Positions 52,179-62,499 are shown, counted from the first letter of the stretch. The stretch is DNA of 64,000 nt from Bos javanicus (GCF_032452875.1 NC_083877.1:46115724-46179723), one strand, 5' to 3'. The notes: generated from the sequence alone by a model not told the origin. Made by a program: numbers and translations.

Positions 52179-54530
52179 TTCAGTTCAGATCAGTCACTCA
52201 GTCGTGTCCAACTCTTTGCGACCCCATGGACTATAGCATGCCAGGCTTCCCTGTCCATCACCAACTCCCAGACTCTACTCAAACTCAAGTCTATTGAGTC
52301 GGTGATGCCATCCAACCATCTCATCCTCTGTTGTCCCCTTCTCCTACCACCTTCAATATTTCCAGGATCAGGGTCTTTTCAAATGAGTCAGCTCTTCACA
52401 TCAGGTGGCCAAAGTATTGGAGTTTCAGCTTCAGCATCAGTCCTTCCAATGAATATTCAGGACTGATTTCCTTTAGGATGGACTGGTTGGATTTTCTTGC
52501 AGTCCAAGGGACTTTCAAGAGTCTTCTCCAACACCACAGTTCAAAAGCGTCAATTCTTCGGCGCTCAGCTTTCTTTATTGTCCAACTCTCACATCCATAC
52601 ACGACTACTGGAAAAACCAGAGCTTTGATGGACCTTTGTTGACAAAGTAATGTCTCTGCTTTTTAATATGCTAAGTTGGTCAGAACTTTTCTTCCAAGGA
52701 GCAAGTATCTTTTAATTTCATAGCTGCAGTCACCATCTGAGTGACTTTGGAGCCCCCCAAAATAAAGTCTGTCACTGTTCCCACTGTTTCCCCATCTATT
52801 TGCCATGAAATGATGGGATCAGATGCCATGATCTTAGCTTTCTGAATGTTGAGCTTTAAGACAACTTTTTCACTCTCCTCTTTCACTTTCATCAAGAGGC
52901 TTTTTAGTTCTTTGCTTTCTGCCATAAGAGTGGTGTCATCTGCGTATCTGAGGTAATTGATATTTCTCCCAGCAATCTTGATTCCAGATTGTGCTTCAGC
53001 CACTCCAGCATTTCTCATGATGTACTCTGCATATAAGTTAAATAAGCAGGATGACAATGTACAGCCTTGATGTACTCCTTTCCCAATTTGGAACTAGTCC
53101 AGTTCTAACTGTTGCTTCTTGACCTGCATACAGATTTCTCAGGAGGCAGGTCAGGTGGTCTGGTATTACCATTTCTTGAAGAATTTTCCACAGTTTGTGG
53201 TGATTCAAATGTCAAAGGCTTTGGCACAGTCAATAAAGCAGATATTTTTCTGGAACTCTCTTGCTTTTTTGATGATCCAACAGATGTTGGCAATTTGATC
53301 TCTGGTTCCTCTGCCTTTTCTAAAACCAGCTTGAACATCTGGATGTTCATAGTTCATGTACTGTTGAAGCCTGTCTTGGGGAATTTTGAACATTACTTTG
53401 CTAGTGTGTGAGATGAGTGCAATTGTGCAGTAGTTTGAACATTCTTTGGCATTGCCTTTCTTTGGGATTGGAATGAAAACTGACCTTTTCCAGTCCTGTG
53501 GCCACTGCTGAGTTTTCCAAATTTGCTTATATATTGAGTGCAGCACTTTCACAGCATCATCTTTCAGGATTTGAAATAGCTCAACTGGAATTCCATCAGC
53601 TCCACTCTCTTTGTTCATAGTGATGCTTCCTAAGGCCCACTTGATTTTGAATTCCAGGATGTCTGGCTCTAGGTGAGTGATCACACCATTGTGGTTATCT
53701 GGGTTATGAAGATCTTTTTTATATCATTCTTCTGCATATTGTTGTCACCTCTTAATATCTTCTGCTTCTGTTAGGTCCATACCATTTCTGTCCTTTATTG
53801 AGCCCATCTTTGCATGAAATGTTCCCTTAGTATCTCTAATTTTCTTGACGAGATCTCTAGTCTTTCCCATTCTATTGTTTTCCTCTATTTCTTTGTATTG
53901 ATCACTGAGGAAGGCTTTCTTATCTCTCCTTGCTATTCTTTGGAACTCTGCATTCAAATGGGTATATCTTTCCTTTTCTCCTTTGCCTTTAGCTTCTCTT
54001 CTTTTCACAGCTGTTTGTAAGGCCTCCTCAGACAACCATTTTGCCTTTTTGCATTTCTTTTTCTTGAGGATGGTCTTAATCACTGCCTCCTGTACAATAT
54101 CACGAACCTCCATCCATAGTTCTTCAGGTACTCTATCAGATCTAGTCCCTTAAATCTATTTCTCACTTCCACTGTATAATCATAAGGGATTTGATTAGGT
54201 CAAACTTGAATGGTCTAGTGGTTTCCCCCACTTTCTTCAATTCAAGTCTGAATTTGGCAATAAGAAGTTCATGATCTGAGCCACAGTCAGCTCCCGGTCT
54301 TGTTTTTGATGACTGTATAGAGCTTTTCCATCTTTGGCTGCAAAGAATATAATCAATCTGATTTCAGTGTTGACCATCTGGTGATGTCCATGTGTAGAGT
54401 CTTCTCTTGTGTTGTTGGAAGAGGGTGTTTGCTATGACCAGTGCATTCTCTTGGCAAAACTCTATTAGCCTTTGCCCTGCTTCATTCTGTATTCCAATGC
54501 CACATTTGCCTGTTACTCCAGGTACTTATA
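52179..54530 (-). mobile_element. BovB LINE, 2.35 kb antisense, inside L1
   Basis: The longest BovB here, about three quarters of full length, runs from the end of the endonuclease region (right end, near 54530) to its 3' terminus (left end, 'cagatcagtcactcagtcg'). It splits an L1 ORF2. The shared flank 'atcatcag' (52171-52178 and 54539-54546), with 'ttat-ac/ttacca' before it, is the likely target duplication with extra bases at the 5' junction. Confidence 0.94.
52396..54300 (-). pseudogene. BovB ORF2 (endonuclease end + RT), decayed
   Basis: Read on the minus strand, the order is: a charged linker (KKAKWLSEEALQTAVKRREAK near 54060); two in-frame TGA stops near 53745 and 53725; the RT N-terminal region LEPDILEFKIKWALGSITMN; motif A ICFIDCAKAFD near 53215, immediately followed by a 1-bp frameshift and stop; a roughly 14-bp deletion near 53095 that restores the frame; then motif C LRYADDTTLMAES near 52950 with YADD intact, and VMYGCES..-type sequence near 52600 in another frame. 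Full-length BovB encodes an APE-type endonuclease plus RT; most of the endonuclease is missing. Nonfunctional. Confidence 0.85.
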
Positions 54531-54797
54531 CTTACCAATCATCAGGCAAATGGAAATCAAAACTACAATGAGATAGCATCTCACGCTGGTCAGAATGGCT
54601 ATCATCAAGACAACAACAAATAACAAATGCTGATGAGGGTCCAGAGACAAGGGAACCCTTGTACACTGTTGGTAGAATTGTAAATTTGTGCATCCAATAT
54701 GGAAAACAGTATGAAGATTCCTCAAATAATTAAAACTAGAACTGCTATATGACCCAGAAATTTCACTTCTGGAAAAGAAGACAACACTAATTTGAAA

Positions 54798-54799
<2 letters not shown>

Positions 54800-54838
<39 letters not shown>

Positions 54839-54851
54839 CGCACACGCGCGT
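54800..54851. repeat. 52-bp alternating purine-pyrimidine tract
   Basis: (TG)n from 54801 to 54834 passes directly into CG/CA steps up to T54851. Purine and pyrimidine alternate without a break over 52 bases. This is the type of sequence known to favour Z-DNA; it is the expanded tail of the adjacent antisense Bov-tA. Confidence 0.92.
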
Positions 54852-55038
54852 CGCTTAGTCATGTCCAACTCTTTGGGACCCTATGGACTGTAGCACACCA
54901 GGCTCCTGGAATTCTTGGGGCAAGAATACTGGAGTGGGTTTCCATTTCCTACTCCACAAGATCTTTCTGATCAGAGATTGAACCCAGGTCTCCTGCATTT
55001 CAGGCAGATTCTTTACCACCTGAGCTACAGGGAAGTCT
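54852..55038 (-). mobile_element. Bov-tA SINE inside L1
   Basis: Antisense Bov-tA ('gcttagtcatgtccaactct' to 'gagctacagggaagtct'). About 20 bases are missing in the body ('aggctcctggaattcttggg'). Confidence 0.92.
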
Positions 55039-55127
55039 CAACATTCATTGCAATATTATTTAAAAAGCCAAGATATGGAAGCAACTTAAGTATAAATCCA
55101 TAGGTGAATGGATCAAGATATCGGGTG

Positions 55128-55148
55128 TGTGTGTGTATATCACACACA
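55128..55148. repeat. (TG)n/(TA)n microsatellite
   Basis: A short TG then TA run within the L1 3' region. Confidence 0.8.
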
Positions 55149-55672
55149 ATGGAATATTAATTATTCCAGTATAATTATCAGCTGTTGAAAAAAAAAAAGG
55201 ACTCTTGCCATCTGAAACAACAGTGGATGGATTTAGAGTGTATTATAAGCAAAATGTCAGACAAAGACAAACACTATGATATCACTTATGTAGAATCTAA
55301 AAAACAAATAAAATGAAACAAAAATAGACTCATAGACACAGAAAATAAACAGGTGGCTGCCAGAGGGGAGGGATGGTGAGGGGTGGGTGAAACAGGTGAA
55401 GGAATTAAGAGGTATATATATCCAGTTATAAGATAAATAAGCCATGGGGATGTAATATATGGCATAAGGAATATGGTCAATAATACTGCAGTAACTTTGC
55501 ATAGGGATGGTTACTAGATTGTGGTGGTGATCATTTCATAATGTATGTAAATATCAAATCACTATATTATATACCTGAAATGATCATAATATTGTATGTC
55601 AGCTATTTTTCAATTAAAATGTAAAAAAAGTTAAATAATAAAAATGTTATCTCTAGTCCATAGGGGGAAAAA

Positions 55673-55688
55673 AGAAATGGGCTTTTTA
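55673..55688 (+). repeat. 16-bp TSD, left copy
   Basis: agaaatgggcttttta, identical to 56847-56862. It marks the target site of the antisense L1 between them. Confidence 0.95.
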
Positions 55689-56846
55689 TTTATTTTTTTA
55701 AATATAAGTTTATTTATTTTAATTGGAGGTTAATTACTTTACAATATTGTATTGGTTTTGCCATACATCAACAAGAATTCGCCACAGGTATACACATGTT
55801 CCCCATCCCGAACCCCCCACCCACCACCCTCCCTGTACCATCCCTCTGGGTAGTCGCAGTGCACCAGCCCCAAGCAACCAGTATTATGCATCGAACTTGG
55901 ACTGGTGATTCGTTTCATGTATGATATTATACATGTTTCAATGCCATTCTCCCAAATCATCCCACCCTCTCCCTCTCCCACAGACTCCAAAAGACTGTTC
56001 TATACATCAGTATCTCTTTTGCTGTCTCGTATACAGGGTTATTGTTACCATCTTTCTAAATTCCATATATATGCGTTAGTATACTGTATTGGTGTTTTTC
56101 TTTCTGGCTTACTTCACTCTGTATAATAGGCTCCAGTTTCATCCACCTCATTAGAACTGATTCAAATGTATTCTTTTTAATGGCTGAGTAATACTCCATT
56201 GTGTATATGTACCACAGCTTTCTTATCCATTCATCTGCTGATGGACATCTAGGTTGCTTCCATGTCCTGGCTATTATAAACAGTGCTGCGATGAACATTG
56301 GGGTACATGTGTCTCTTTCAATTCTGGTTTCCTCAGTGTGTATGCCCAGCAGTGGGATTGCTGGGTCATAAGGCAGTTCTATTTCCAGTTTCTTTAGGAA
56401 TCTCCACACTGTTCTCCATAGTGGCTGTACTAGTTTGCATTCCCACCAACAGTGTAAGAGGGTTCCCTTTTCTCCACACCCTCCCCAGCATTTATTGCTT
56501 ATAGACTTTTGGATCACAGCCATTCTGACCGGCGTGAAATGGTACCTCATTGTGGTTTTGATTTGCATTTCTCTGATAATGAGTGATGTTGAGCATTTTT
56601 TCATGTGTTTGTTAGCCATCTGTATGTCTTCTCTGGAGAAATGTCTATTTAGTTCTTTGGCCCATTTTTTGATTGGGTCGTTTATTTTTCTGGAATTGAG
56701 CTGTAGGAGTTGCTTGTATATTTTTGAGATTAGTTGTTTGTCAGTTGCTTCATTTGCTATTATTTTCTCCCATTCTGAAGGCTGTCTTTTCACCTTGCTT
56801 AGAGTTTCCTTTGTTGTGCAGAAGCTTTTAAGTTTAATTAGGTCCC
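55689..56846 (-). mobile_element. Young L1, 5'-truncated, perfect 16-bp TSD
   Basis: An antisense L1 of 1,158 bp contains the last part of ORF2 and the full 3' UTR. Its tail reads as A-rich on the minus strand (T-rich at 55689-55705). Perfect 16-bp repeats flank it, and its ORF2 remnant has no lesion over its whole length. This is the least decayed insertion in the window. Confidence 0.96.
56056..56846 (-). pseudogene. L1 ORF2 C-terminal fragment, fully open
   Basis: The reading frame is open from the truncation point (56846) to its own stop at 56056-56058, about 263 codons, with no stop or frameshift. It holds the ORF2p C-terminus: DLIKLKSFCTTKE, KKWAKELNRHFSREDIQMAN, MQIKTTMRYHFTPVRMA, the Cys/His-containing CWGGCGEKGTLLHCWWECK region, PYDPAIPLLGI and IYTMEYYSAIKKN. 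The endonuclease and reverse transcriptase domains lie upstream in full-length L1 and are absent, so the copy cannot mobilise itself. Lack of decay indicates recent insertion. Codon 245 from the end (GTG at 56791-56793) is not a real start. Confidence 0.93.
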
Positions 56847-56862
56847 AGAAATGGGCTTTTTA
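56847..56862 (+). repeat. 16-bp TSD, right copy
   Basis: Identical to 55673-55688. The empty-site sequence would contain it once. Confidence 0.95.
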
Positions 56863-56957
56863 AAGGGGTAAATAGTGGACAGTCTAGGAATTTGCAAAAT
56901 TTTTATTAGGCAAGTGAAACAAATATACATAAAAAATATATTCTGTCTCTTCAACTA

Positions 56958-57172
56958 TCTGGGATTCCCTGGCTCAGACAGTAAAGTGTCTCCCTGCAAT
57001 GTGGGAGACCAGGGTTAGATCCCTGGGTCAGGAAGATCCCCTGGAGAAGGAAATGGCAACCCACTCCAGTACTCTTGCCTAGAAAATTCCATAGATTGAA
57101 GAGCCTGGTGGGCAAAGAGTCAGACATGACTGAGTGACTTCACTTTTCTTTTCTTTCTTTCTTTCAACTACT
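56958..57172 (+). mobile_element. Bov-tA SINE with (CTTT)n tail
   Basis: Bov-tA ('gggattccctggctcagaca' to 'catgactgagtgacttcact') with a pyrimidine tail at 57145-57172. TSD ttcaacta at 56950-56957 and 57173-57180. About 20 bases of the usual 'gctacagtccatggggtc' are deleted. Confidence 0.93.
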
Positions 57173-57224
57173 TAAACATTGTGCGAAAAGCATGCGTTTT
57201 AAAACACCATCTTTTGTTGTTAAA

Positions 57225-57530
57225 GCATTTTTGTTATGAAATATTTTCAGTCTACACAAAGGATAAAAAAATAAATATCAAGATTATTACAGATAAAATG
57301 AAAGCCCCTCCTCAATAGCATTCTCCTCCCTCTGCCTCCAGATGGAGTCATTGTTGCTAATTGGTGTTTATCAGTTCCATGTATGTCCACATTTAATATA
57401 CAGCTCTGCAGTTTTATAATTTTATGTAAAGTGAATCATCCATATGCAACTCAACTTGCTTTTTATCTTCAGGGTCAGGTTTTTGAGGTTTATCCATGTT
57501 GGCTCAGGTGGTAACCCACTGGATTCTATT
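57225..57530 (+). mobile_element. Ancient L1-type repeat fragment
   Basis: Related to the repeat at 32945: 'tcagttccatgtatgtcca', 'gtaaagtgaatcatccatat', 'caacttgctttttatcttc' and 'gtttatccatgttggctc'. Diverged. Confidence 0.45.
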
Positions 57531-57549
57531 CTTAGAAAAGTAAGATACA

Positions 57550-57630
57550 AGTCATTATAACAGACTCATTTTGCTGTACAGCAGAAACTAACAAACACAA
57601 CACTGTAAATTAACAATACTCCAAATCAAG
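57550..57630 (+). mobile_element. L1 3' tip
   Basis: 'cattttgctgtacagcagaa' with 'acacaacactgtaaattaac' is a short L1 terminus. Confidence 0.7.
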
Positions 57631-57648
57631 AATTAGTAAAATAAATAG

Positions 57649-57742
57649 AAATGTAAAAACCATTCTTGGCTGGCTGACTGTAAAAATTAAAGGCAGCTGG
57701 ACAAATTTGGCCCACAAGCCAAAGTTTGCTGAACTGTGTTCT
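57649..57742 (+). mobile_element. MER58-type hAT-Charlie end
   Basis: 'aatgtaaaaaccattcttgg', 'ggacaaatttggcccacaag' and 'ccaaagtttgctgaactg' match the 3' end of MER58. Confidence 0.65.
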
Positions 57743-57922
57743 AAAGAGTCACAAAACTGAGCTCGATGACGTATTTTTAAGCTTCACTTCTGTTAAATAT
57801 GTTCAATATACTAAAAACTCCAGACTTGTTTTCGGATCCTGAGGTTAGGTATCTCTACCTGGATATCAAAACAGAGATGTGTATTTGTAAGACAATAAAA
57901 ATAATAATAGAGGGGGGAGATA

Positions 57923-58225
57923 CAGCTGTCCCTCAGGATTCATGGGGCATTTGTTCCAGGACCTTTTGTGGACACCAGAATCCACAGAGGCTCAGGTCCC
58001 TTATATAAAATGTCGAAGTATTTGCATAACCTACTTGTGTCCTCCCGTATACTTTAAATCATCTCTAGATTACTTACAATACCTGATACAATGTAAATGC
58101 TATGTAAACAGTTGTGGCACACAGCCAATTCATGTTTTGCTTTTTGGAAATTTTTTCCAAATATTTTCAATCCAAGGTTGGTTGAATCCCTGGATGGGGA
58201 ACCTGGGGATATGGTGGGCCAACTG
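57923..58225 (+). mobile_element. Tigger (MER2-like) DNA transposon, 303 bp
   Basis: Terminal inverted repeats are visible: CAGCTGTCCCTC at the left, and CAGTTGGCCCAC as the complement of the right end. TA target dinucleotides lie at 57921-57922 and 58226-58227. The interior ('cccttatataaaatg', 'gtatactttaaatcatctc', 'gttggttgaatccctgg') fits a non-autonomous TcMar-Tigger element. A 158-codon frame crossing it is therefore spurious. Confidence 0.8.
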
Positions 58226-58461
58226 TACTCACTCTATGAGAGAACAGGGGTTGGGACCTCTGAGGGGACAATGGAACATTCCGTCCATTTCACGCCCACT
58301 CAAGGCACGCACACAGTCACTGTTCCGTTCACCTCTTTCCCTCTATCTGTCTCTCCCTCTTTCCATCCTTCCAGTGTACGTATGGCAAGTGAGTGTACAT
58401 GAGATGATTCTGCTGTAATACAATGTCTAAGATTCAAAGCAAAGGCAGGCTCTATGTCCTA

Positions 58462-58511
58462 TATCTCTGAGTTCTCCAACAGAAATGTAATGTGAGCCCA
58501 AATGTCGTTTT
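58462..58511 (+). mobile_element. hAT-type DNA transposon, part 1
   Basis: 'ttctccaacagaaatgtaat' and 'gtgagcccaaatgtcgtt' are the start of a recurring mammalian hAT element that resumes at 58849. Confidence 0.6.
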
Positions 58512-58525
58512 AAATGTTCTGGCAG

Positions 58526-58834
58526 GGGCTTCCCCAGTGGCTCAGTTTTAAAGAATCCACCTGCCAATGCAGGAGACACGGGTTTGATCCCTGATCAGCA
58601 AGATCCCATATGCCCTGAAGCAACTAAGCCTGTGTGCCTCAACTATTGAACCTGTTCTCTCGAGCCTGGGAACAGCAACCGTTGAAGCCCGACACACCCT
58701 AGAGCCCTGCTCTGCAACAAGAGAAGCCACTGCACTGAGAAGACTGCACACCTCATCTACAGAGTAGCCCCTGCTCACTGCAACTAGAGAAAAGCCTGGG
58801 CAGCAAAGAAGACCCAGCACAGCCAAAAATAAAT
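58526..58834 (+). mobile_element. CHR-type SINE inside hAT element
   Basis: Full CHR ('gggcttccccagtggctcag' to 'cagccaaaaataaat'). The flanks aaatgttctggcag (58512-58525) and aaatgttccggtag (58835-58848) differ at two bases. Confidence 0.93.
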
Positions 58835-58848
58835 AAATGTTCCGGTAG

Positions 58849-59115
58849 CCACATTGTAAAAAGTAAAAAGAAAAAGGTACTTTCGATAACATATTTAACC
58901 TCATATGTCTAAAACAAACCTCATACATCTAAAATATTATCATTTCAATATGTACTTAGTTTAAAAATGATCAATGAAACAGTTCATAATTCTTCACACC
59001 AAGCATTCAAAATCTAATGTGCATTTCACAGTTAGAGCACATGCTAATCTGCGCTACCCACATTTCAAGGGTTCAGTAGCCACCTGTGGCTGGGAGCTAT
59101 TGTATTAGCACCAGT
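58849..59115 (+). mobile_element. hAT-type DNA transposon, part 2
   Basis: 'ccacattgtaaaaagtaaaa', 'aaaatattatcatttcaata', 'cccacatttcaagggttcag' and 'tagccacctgtggctggg' complete the element begun at 58462. Family not assigned with confidence. Confidence 0.6.
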
Positions 59116-60260
59116 GTACCTTCAAAATGATGGAATACACACTGAGTAATCCTTGATGTGTCAGTCTTCCTATCAGTGAGTGCTCGCTGTAAAGGTAAGT
59201 TTGTATCTTTCCATGAGACTAGAGGAAGAGTTTGCAGGGCTGCTGGAATGGCAGAGCGGAGGCAGCCCCAATTTGGCTGGGGAGCCTGGTGGGAAGCTCC
59301 AGCCCTATAAACCCCTGATGTAACCTTAGGAAGCTCACTTTACTTTCTAACCTTTCGGGGCATCAGTTTTCCTCTCTCTAAAATGCAAAAGTAGACTAGA
59401 AACACTTTAAGGGCCCTTGTAGCACTGAGGATCCTGAGCTTTCCATTTCCCATGGCCAGTGTTCCTTGGAGTAAGGACAGTGTCGGTCCTCTGCTGAAGG
59501 GATGGGCTGCTATCTGTATTCCCAACATAAAGTACCAGAGAGCCTTTCATTAGAAACTGACTCCTGCATGTCCCACAGAGTCAGAGCTTATACCTTTGCT
59601 CTTTTAGGGGAACCAAGATTCCTCCCGAGGCCAGGCTGGCACCATAGCAGTCCACAGTCAGAGAGAACCACAGACCAATTCCCCTGGGTGGCATGGTCTG
59701 GGTGGAGCTTTATTTAGATGAATGCACACAGAGACGCTACAGTTCAGTCTGGGCATATGATTACATGGTCTGGATGCCGTGTGGTCTTAGGGCAAGTCAA
59801 CAGCTCGCATGAAATTTACCGTGCCCTGCCTCACTTTCCCTTTTTCTCAAATTGGCAGTACAGCTGTCACATATCTTATGGGTATGACAGTTCTATGCAG
59901 ATTCTCAAACCTCTTTTTAAAGAAACCCAAGTCTCTACCATAACTGCCATAGAAATCCAAGTTTCGAAGTACATTTGGGCTGAAACCAGTTTTGGAGTCA
60001 TGCAAGATCTCAGGTTTCACCTTCTTTTCTTCCTTGAAGATCCAGTGATATGAAGAAGGTCAAATAACCATGATTATTAGCCCGGGAGGGCCAAGGAAAA
60101 GGAAGAGAAAGGGTAACTTTCATTTTATTCATCAAGGTCTTACTGAAAGAGAAGTGGATGAGTAGACGCCAGAAAGGAAGCTTGTTGGCTGTTAGTGTTT
60201 TCCATCCCTTTGGAGCTGGGCACCAAAGGGCTAGGCTCCCAATGATGGGTGGGAAGAAAA
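59116..60260. other. Single-copy stretch, no gene seen
   Basis: About 1.1 kb without recognised repeats. A 111-codon + frame (59718-60053) has no recognisable domain or gene context. Confidence 0.5.
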
Positions 60261-60280
60261 AGGAAGGCTTTTTTTTTTAA

Positions 60281-60685
60281 AGATTTTTTAAAAATGTGGA
60301 CCACTTTTAAAGTCTTTTTGAATTTTGTTACAACATTGCTTCTATGTTTTCGGTTTGGCCCCGAGGCATCTGGGGCTTCTCAGATGGCACTAGTGGTAAA
60401 GAATCCACCTGCCAATGCAGGAGACTGGGTTTCGATCCCTGGGTGGGGAAGATCCCCCGGAGGAGGAAATGACAACCCACTCCAGTATTCTTGCCTGGAG
60501 AATCCCCTGGACAGAGAAGCCTAAGCAGGCTACAATCCATAGGGTCGTAGAGAGTTGGACACAACTGAAGCGACGTAGCATGCATGCATGAGGCATTGGG
60601 ATCTTAGCTCCCCAGCCAGGTATCTAACCCGCACCCACTGCATTGGAAGGTGAATTCTTGACCAATGGACCATCCAGGAAGTCCC
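60281..60685 (-). mobile_element. CHR-type SINE (antisense), split by Bov-tA
   Basis: Outer parts 60281-60373 and 60590-60685 ('ttaaagtctttttgaatttt', 'gggatcttagctccccagcc', 'gaccatccaggaagtccc') form one antisense CHR. The flanks aggaaggcttt at 60261-60271 and 60686-60696 are its probable TSD, extended by a T-run. Confidence 0.88.
60374..60589 (+). mobile_element. Bov-tA SINE inside CHR SINE
   Basis: Bov-tA ('gggcttctcagatggcacta' to 'cacaactgaagcgacgtagc'). The host repeat gaggcat at 60363-60369 and 60590-60596 marks its insertion. Confidence 0.93.
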
Positions 60686-60696
60686 AGGAAGGCTTT

Positions 60697-61770
60697 CTTT
60701 TTAATATCAATCTCTATCAGCAATCAGGAGGGGAATTTTTCAGGGCATTCTGATTCCTGGCAAATTATCACTGGATATAAATCTAAATTTAATGCAGTCT
60801 TATGCCCCCTACATTATCTGTTTAAAGAGACTATCACCACCCAAAGCTCTGAAGGCTCATTCAAAAGCTACCTTTTCTGAGAGCTCATTTTCATGGGCCA
60901 TTTTGGTTTGATCCTCTTGATGTGACATTTTCAGATAGTATTTTTAACTTCAAAGGTAATGTAGAATTCAATAAGTCTTGAACACACATAAAAATCTGGT
61001 AAAAACTCAAATACTATAAAAGGGTATATAACAAGAAGTAAATTTCATTCCATCCCAACCAATGCCAATCTGTAACTAGTTTCCTGTGTATTATTTCAAA
61101 GCCATTCTATACACAAAATGTGTATTTTTTTTAGGCATTGAAAGTTGTCTTTTTTTCACTTTTAAAAATACTTAAACTCAAGACAGAAAGGTAGAAACCT
61201 GTGGATTAAAAAAAGAAGAAAAAGAGATCTGAGGTATAATTGTTTTAAATGCTGTGTTGATGTGTTGAGTTTAAAAATATTTTGATGTGTCCCAACACAT
61301 GGAAAACATGATGCTATGAATCATTCACTGCCCTGGTGAACTGTCCAATATGATTACATATTTTTTTACTTGGCAAGGTCACCTTGACAAGTTTATATAA
61401 CAACATACAGAAAACAAAATCACCAAATAAAGTGGAGTGAGCAGGGAGGGAGAGAGAGGAACAGAATACAGACTATTCAAGAACCACTTACATAAGAGGG
61501 GCTGAGAAGGGAAATAGATGAGAGACTGGAGATATAGGTCAGCCAAACACTGGGCCAGGACCTTCCTGGAGGATCTTCTGCAACAGTGGACGTGATCACA
61601 TTCTGCAACGTCCGAGAGGGCAGCCACTGGTGCTACTGAGCACTTGAAGGGTGACTAGTGTGACCGAGGGATTGGATTGTTCATTTTAGTTCATTAGAGT
61701 TTATATAGCCACATGGGTTAGTGGTCCCCAGCACAGACAGTGCACCATCCTTAGGAGGCATCAGTGAACA
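60697..61770. other. Mostly single-copy, weak old repeats
   Basis: 60990-61120 has weak similarity to an old L1 region ('agtttcctgtgtattatttc'). 61560-61655, read antisense, faintly resembles the end of a hAT element. Neither is strong. No gene supported. Confidence 0.45.
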
Positions 61771-61937
61771 CAGAGAGAAGGGAATGAAAAGAGGTGAGGA
61801 AATAAAGGAGGGGAAAGTCAAAGTAGATGAGGAAAGAAGGAAGGCGAGGGACAAGAGAGAAGCCGTTGGGTCTTGCCAGAAGGGAAGAGAATAAAAGGAC
61901 AAGTAGAAGCGGGGGAAGAAGACAGAAAAAGAGTAAG
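61771..61937 (+). repeat. Purine-rich (GA) tract, about 165 bp
   Basis: Strong G/A bias on the + strand with GGAA, GAGG and AAGG units. The complementary strand supports frames of 87-97 codons rich in Ser, Phe and Leu, a composition artefact rather than a gene. Confidence 0.7.
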
Positions 61938-62170
61938 ATGCGACGGAAAGGTAGACCGTTGAGAACAGTCTCAAATGACAGTGAGTAACTTTGTGCTACC
62001 GGACGTGCCCACACTGCTGGCTTTTATTCTGAGGTCTCGGCAATAGCACCACTGGAACAGGCTCTGGGGGGTTAAATTCCGGGACGACATCCTACCTGCG
62101 CTGACCCTGGGAGGCCTAGGGGCCTCAACTCCCTAGTCTACGAAGGGAGCAGGGGTCCAATACCCTAAGG
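61938..62170. other. CpG-richer single-copy stretch
   Basis: About ten CpG dinucleotides fall in roughly 230 bp ('gatgcgacgg', 'ctaccggacgtg', 'attccgggacgacat', 'tacctgcgctg'). This is denser than the flanks but too short and sparse for a CpG island. No exon recognised. Confidence 0.5.
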
Positions 62171-62499
62171 ACTCGTTCACCTTCACTTGCAAAACAAAAT
62201 ACTTTACTCCAAGGAAAACCCACAGTTTTGATACACCACTAGGTGTCACCATTAACCAAAATGAGTTTTAATTTTTTTGACCTGCAAAATGTGGTAAAGG
62301 TTTTATATTTGAATCTATATCTGACCTATACAATGTATTTGTCTCTTTCCGAATTCTGTCACACAAAAAGCAAAACGGTTTGTGCTCTGGGAGTCCACTG
62401 AAGAGGGATACTCATTCTAATTTGGTTTGTTTTTCTTTCCAGTGAAAGCTCTCCTAAATGCCACAAACATGGTATGTCTGCGTATACACACACTCAGTC
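62171..62499. other. AT-rich stretch, nothing recognised
   Basis: No feature supported. Confidence 0.5.

Larger units (their letters stand above)
54535..55645 (+). mobile_element. L1, part 2 (ORF2 end + 3' UTR)
   Basis: Continues the L1 interrupted at 52178: 'atggaaatcaaaactacaat', 'cttgtacactgttggtaga', 'ctatatgacccagaaatttc', the 3' UTR 'ggtggctgccagaggggagg', and an A/T-rich tail. It is further split by a Bov-tA with a long TG tail. Confidence 0.9.

Noticed and set aside
54801..54834. Repeat array resembling a regularly spaced array
   Set aside because: It is a simple TG microsatellite at a SINE tail; no CRISPR-like spacers exist in this mammalian DNA.
56056..56793. Possible host gene of 245 codons on the minus strand
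   Set aside because: The peptide is the L1 ORF2 C-terminus; the apparent start is a GTG inside a longer L1 frame that reaches the truncation point.
57942..58418. 158-codon frame
   Set aside because: Most of it lies in a Tigger-like transposon; no gene evidence.
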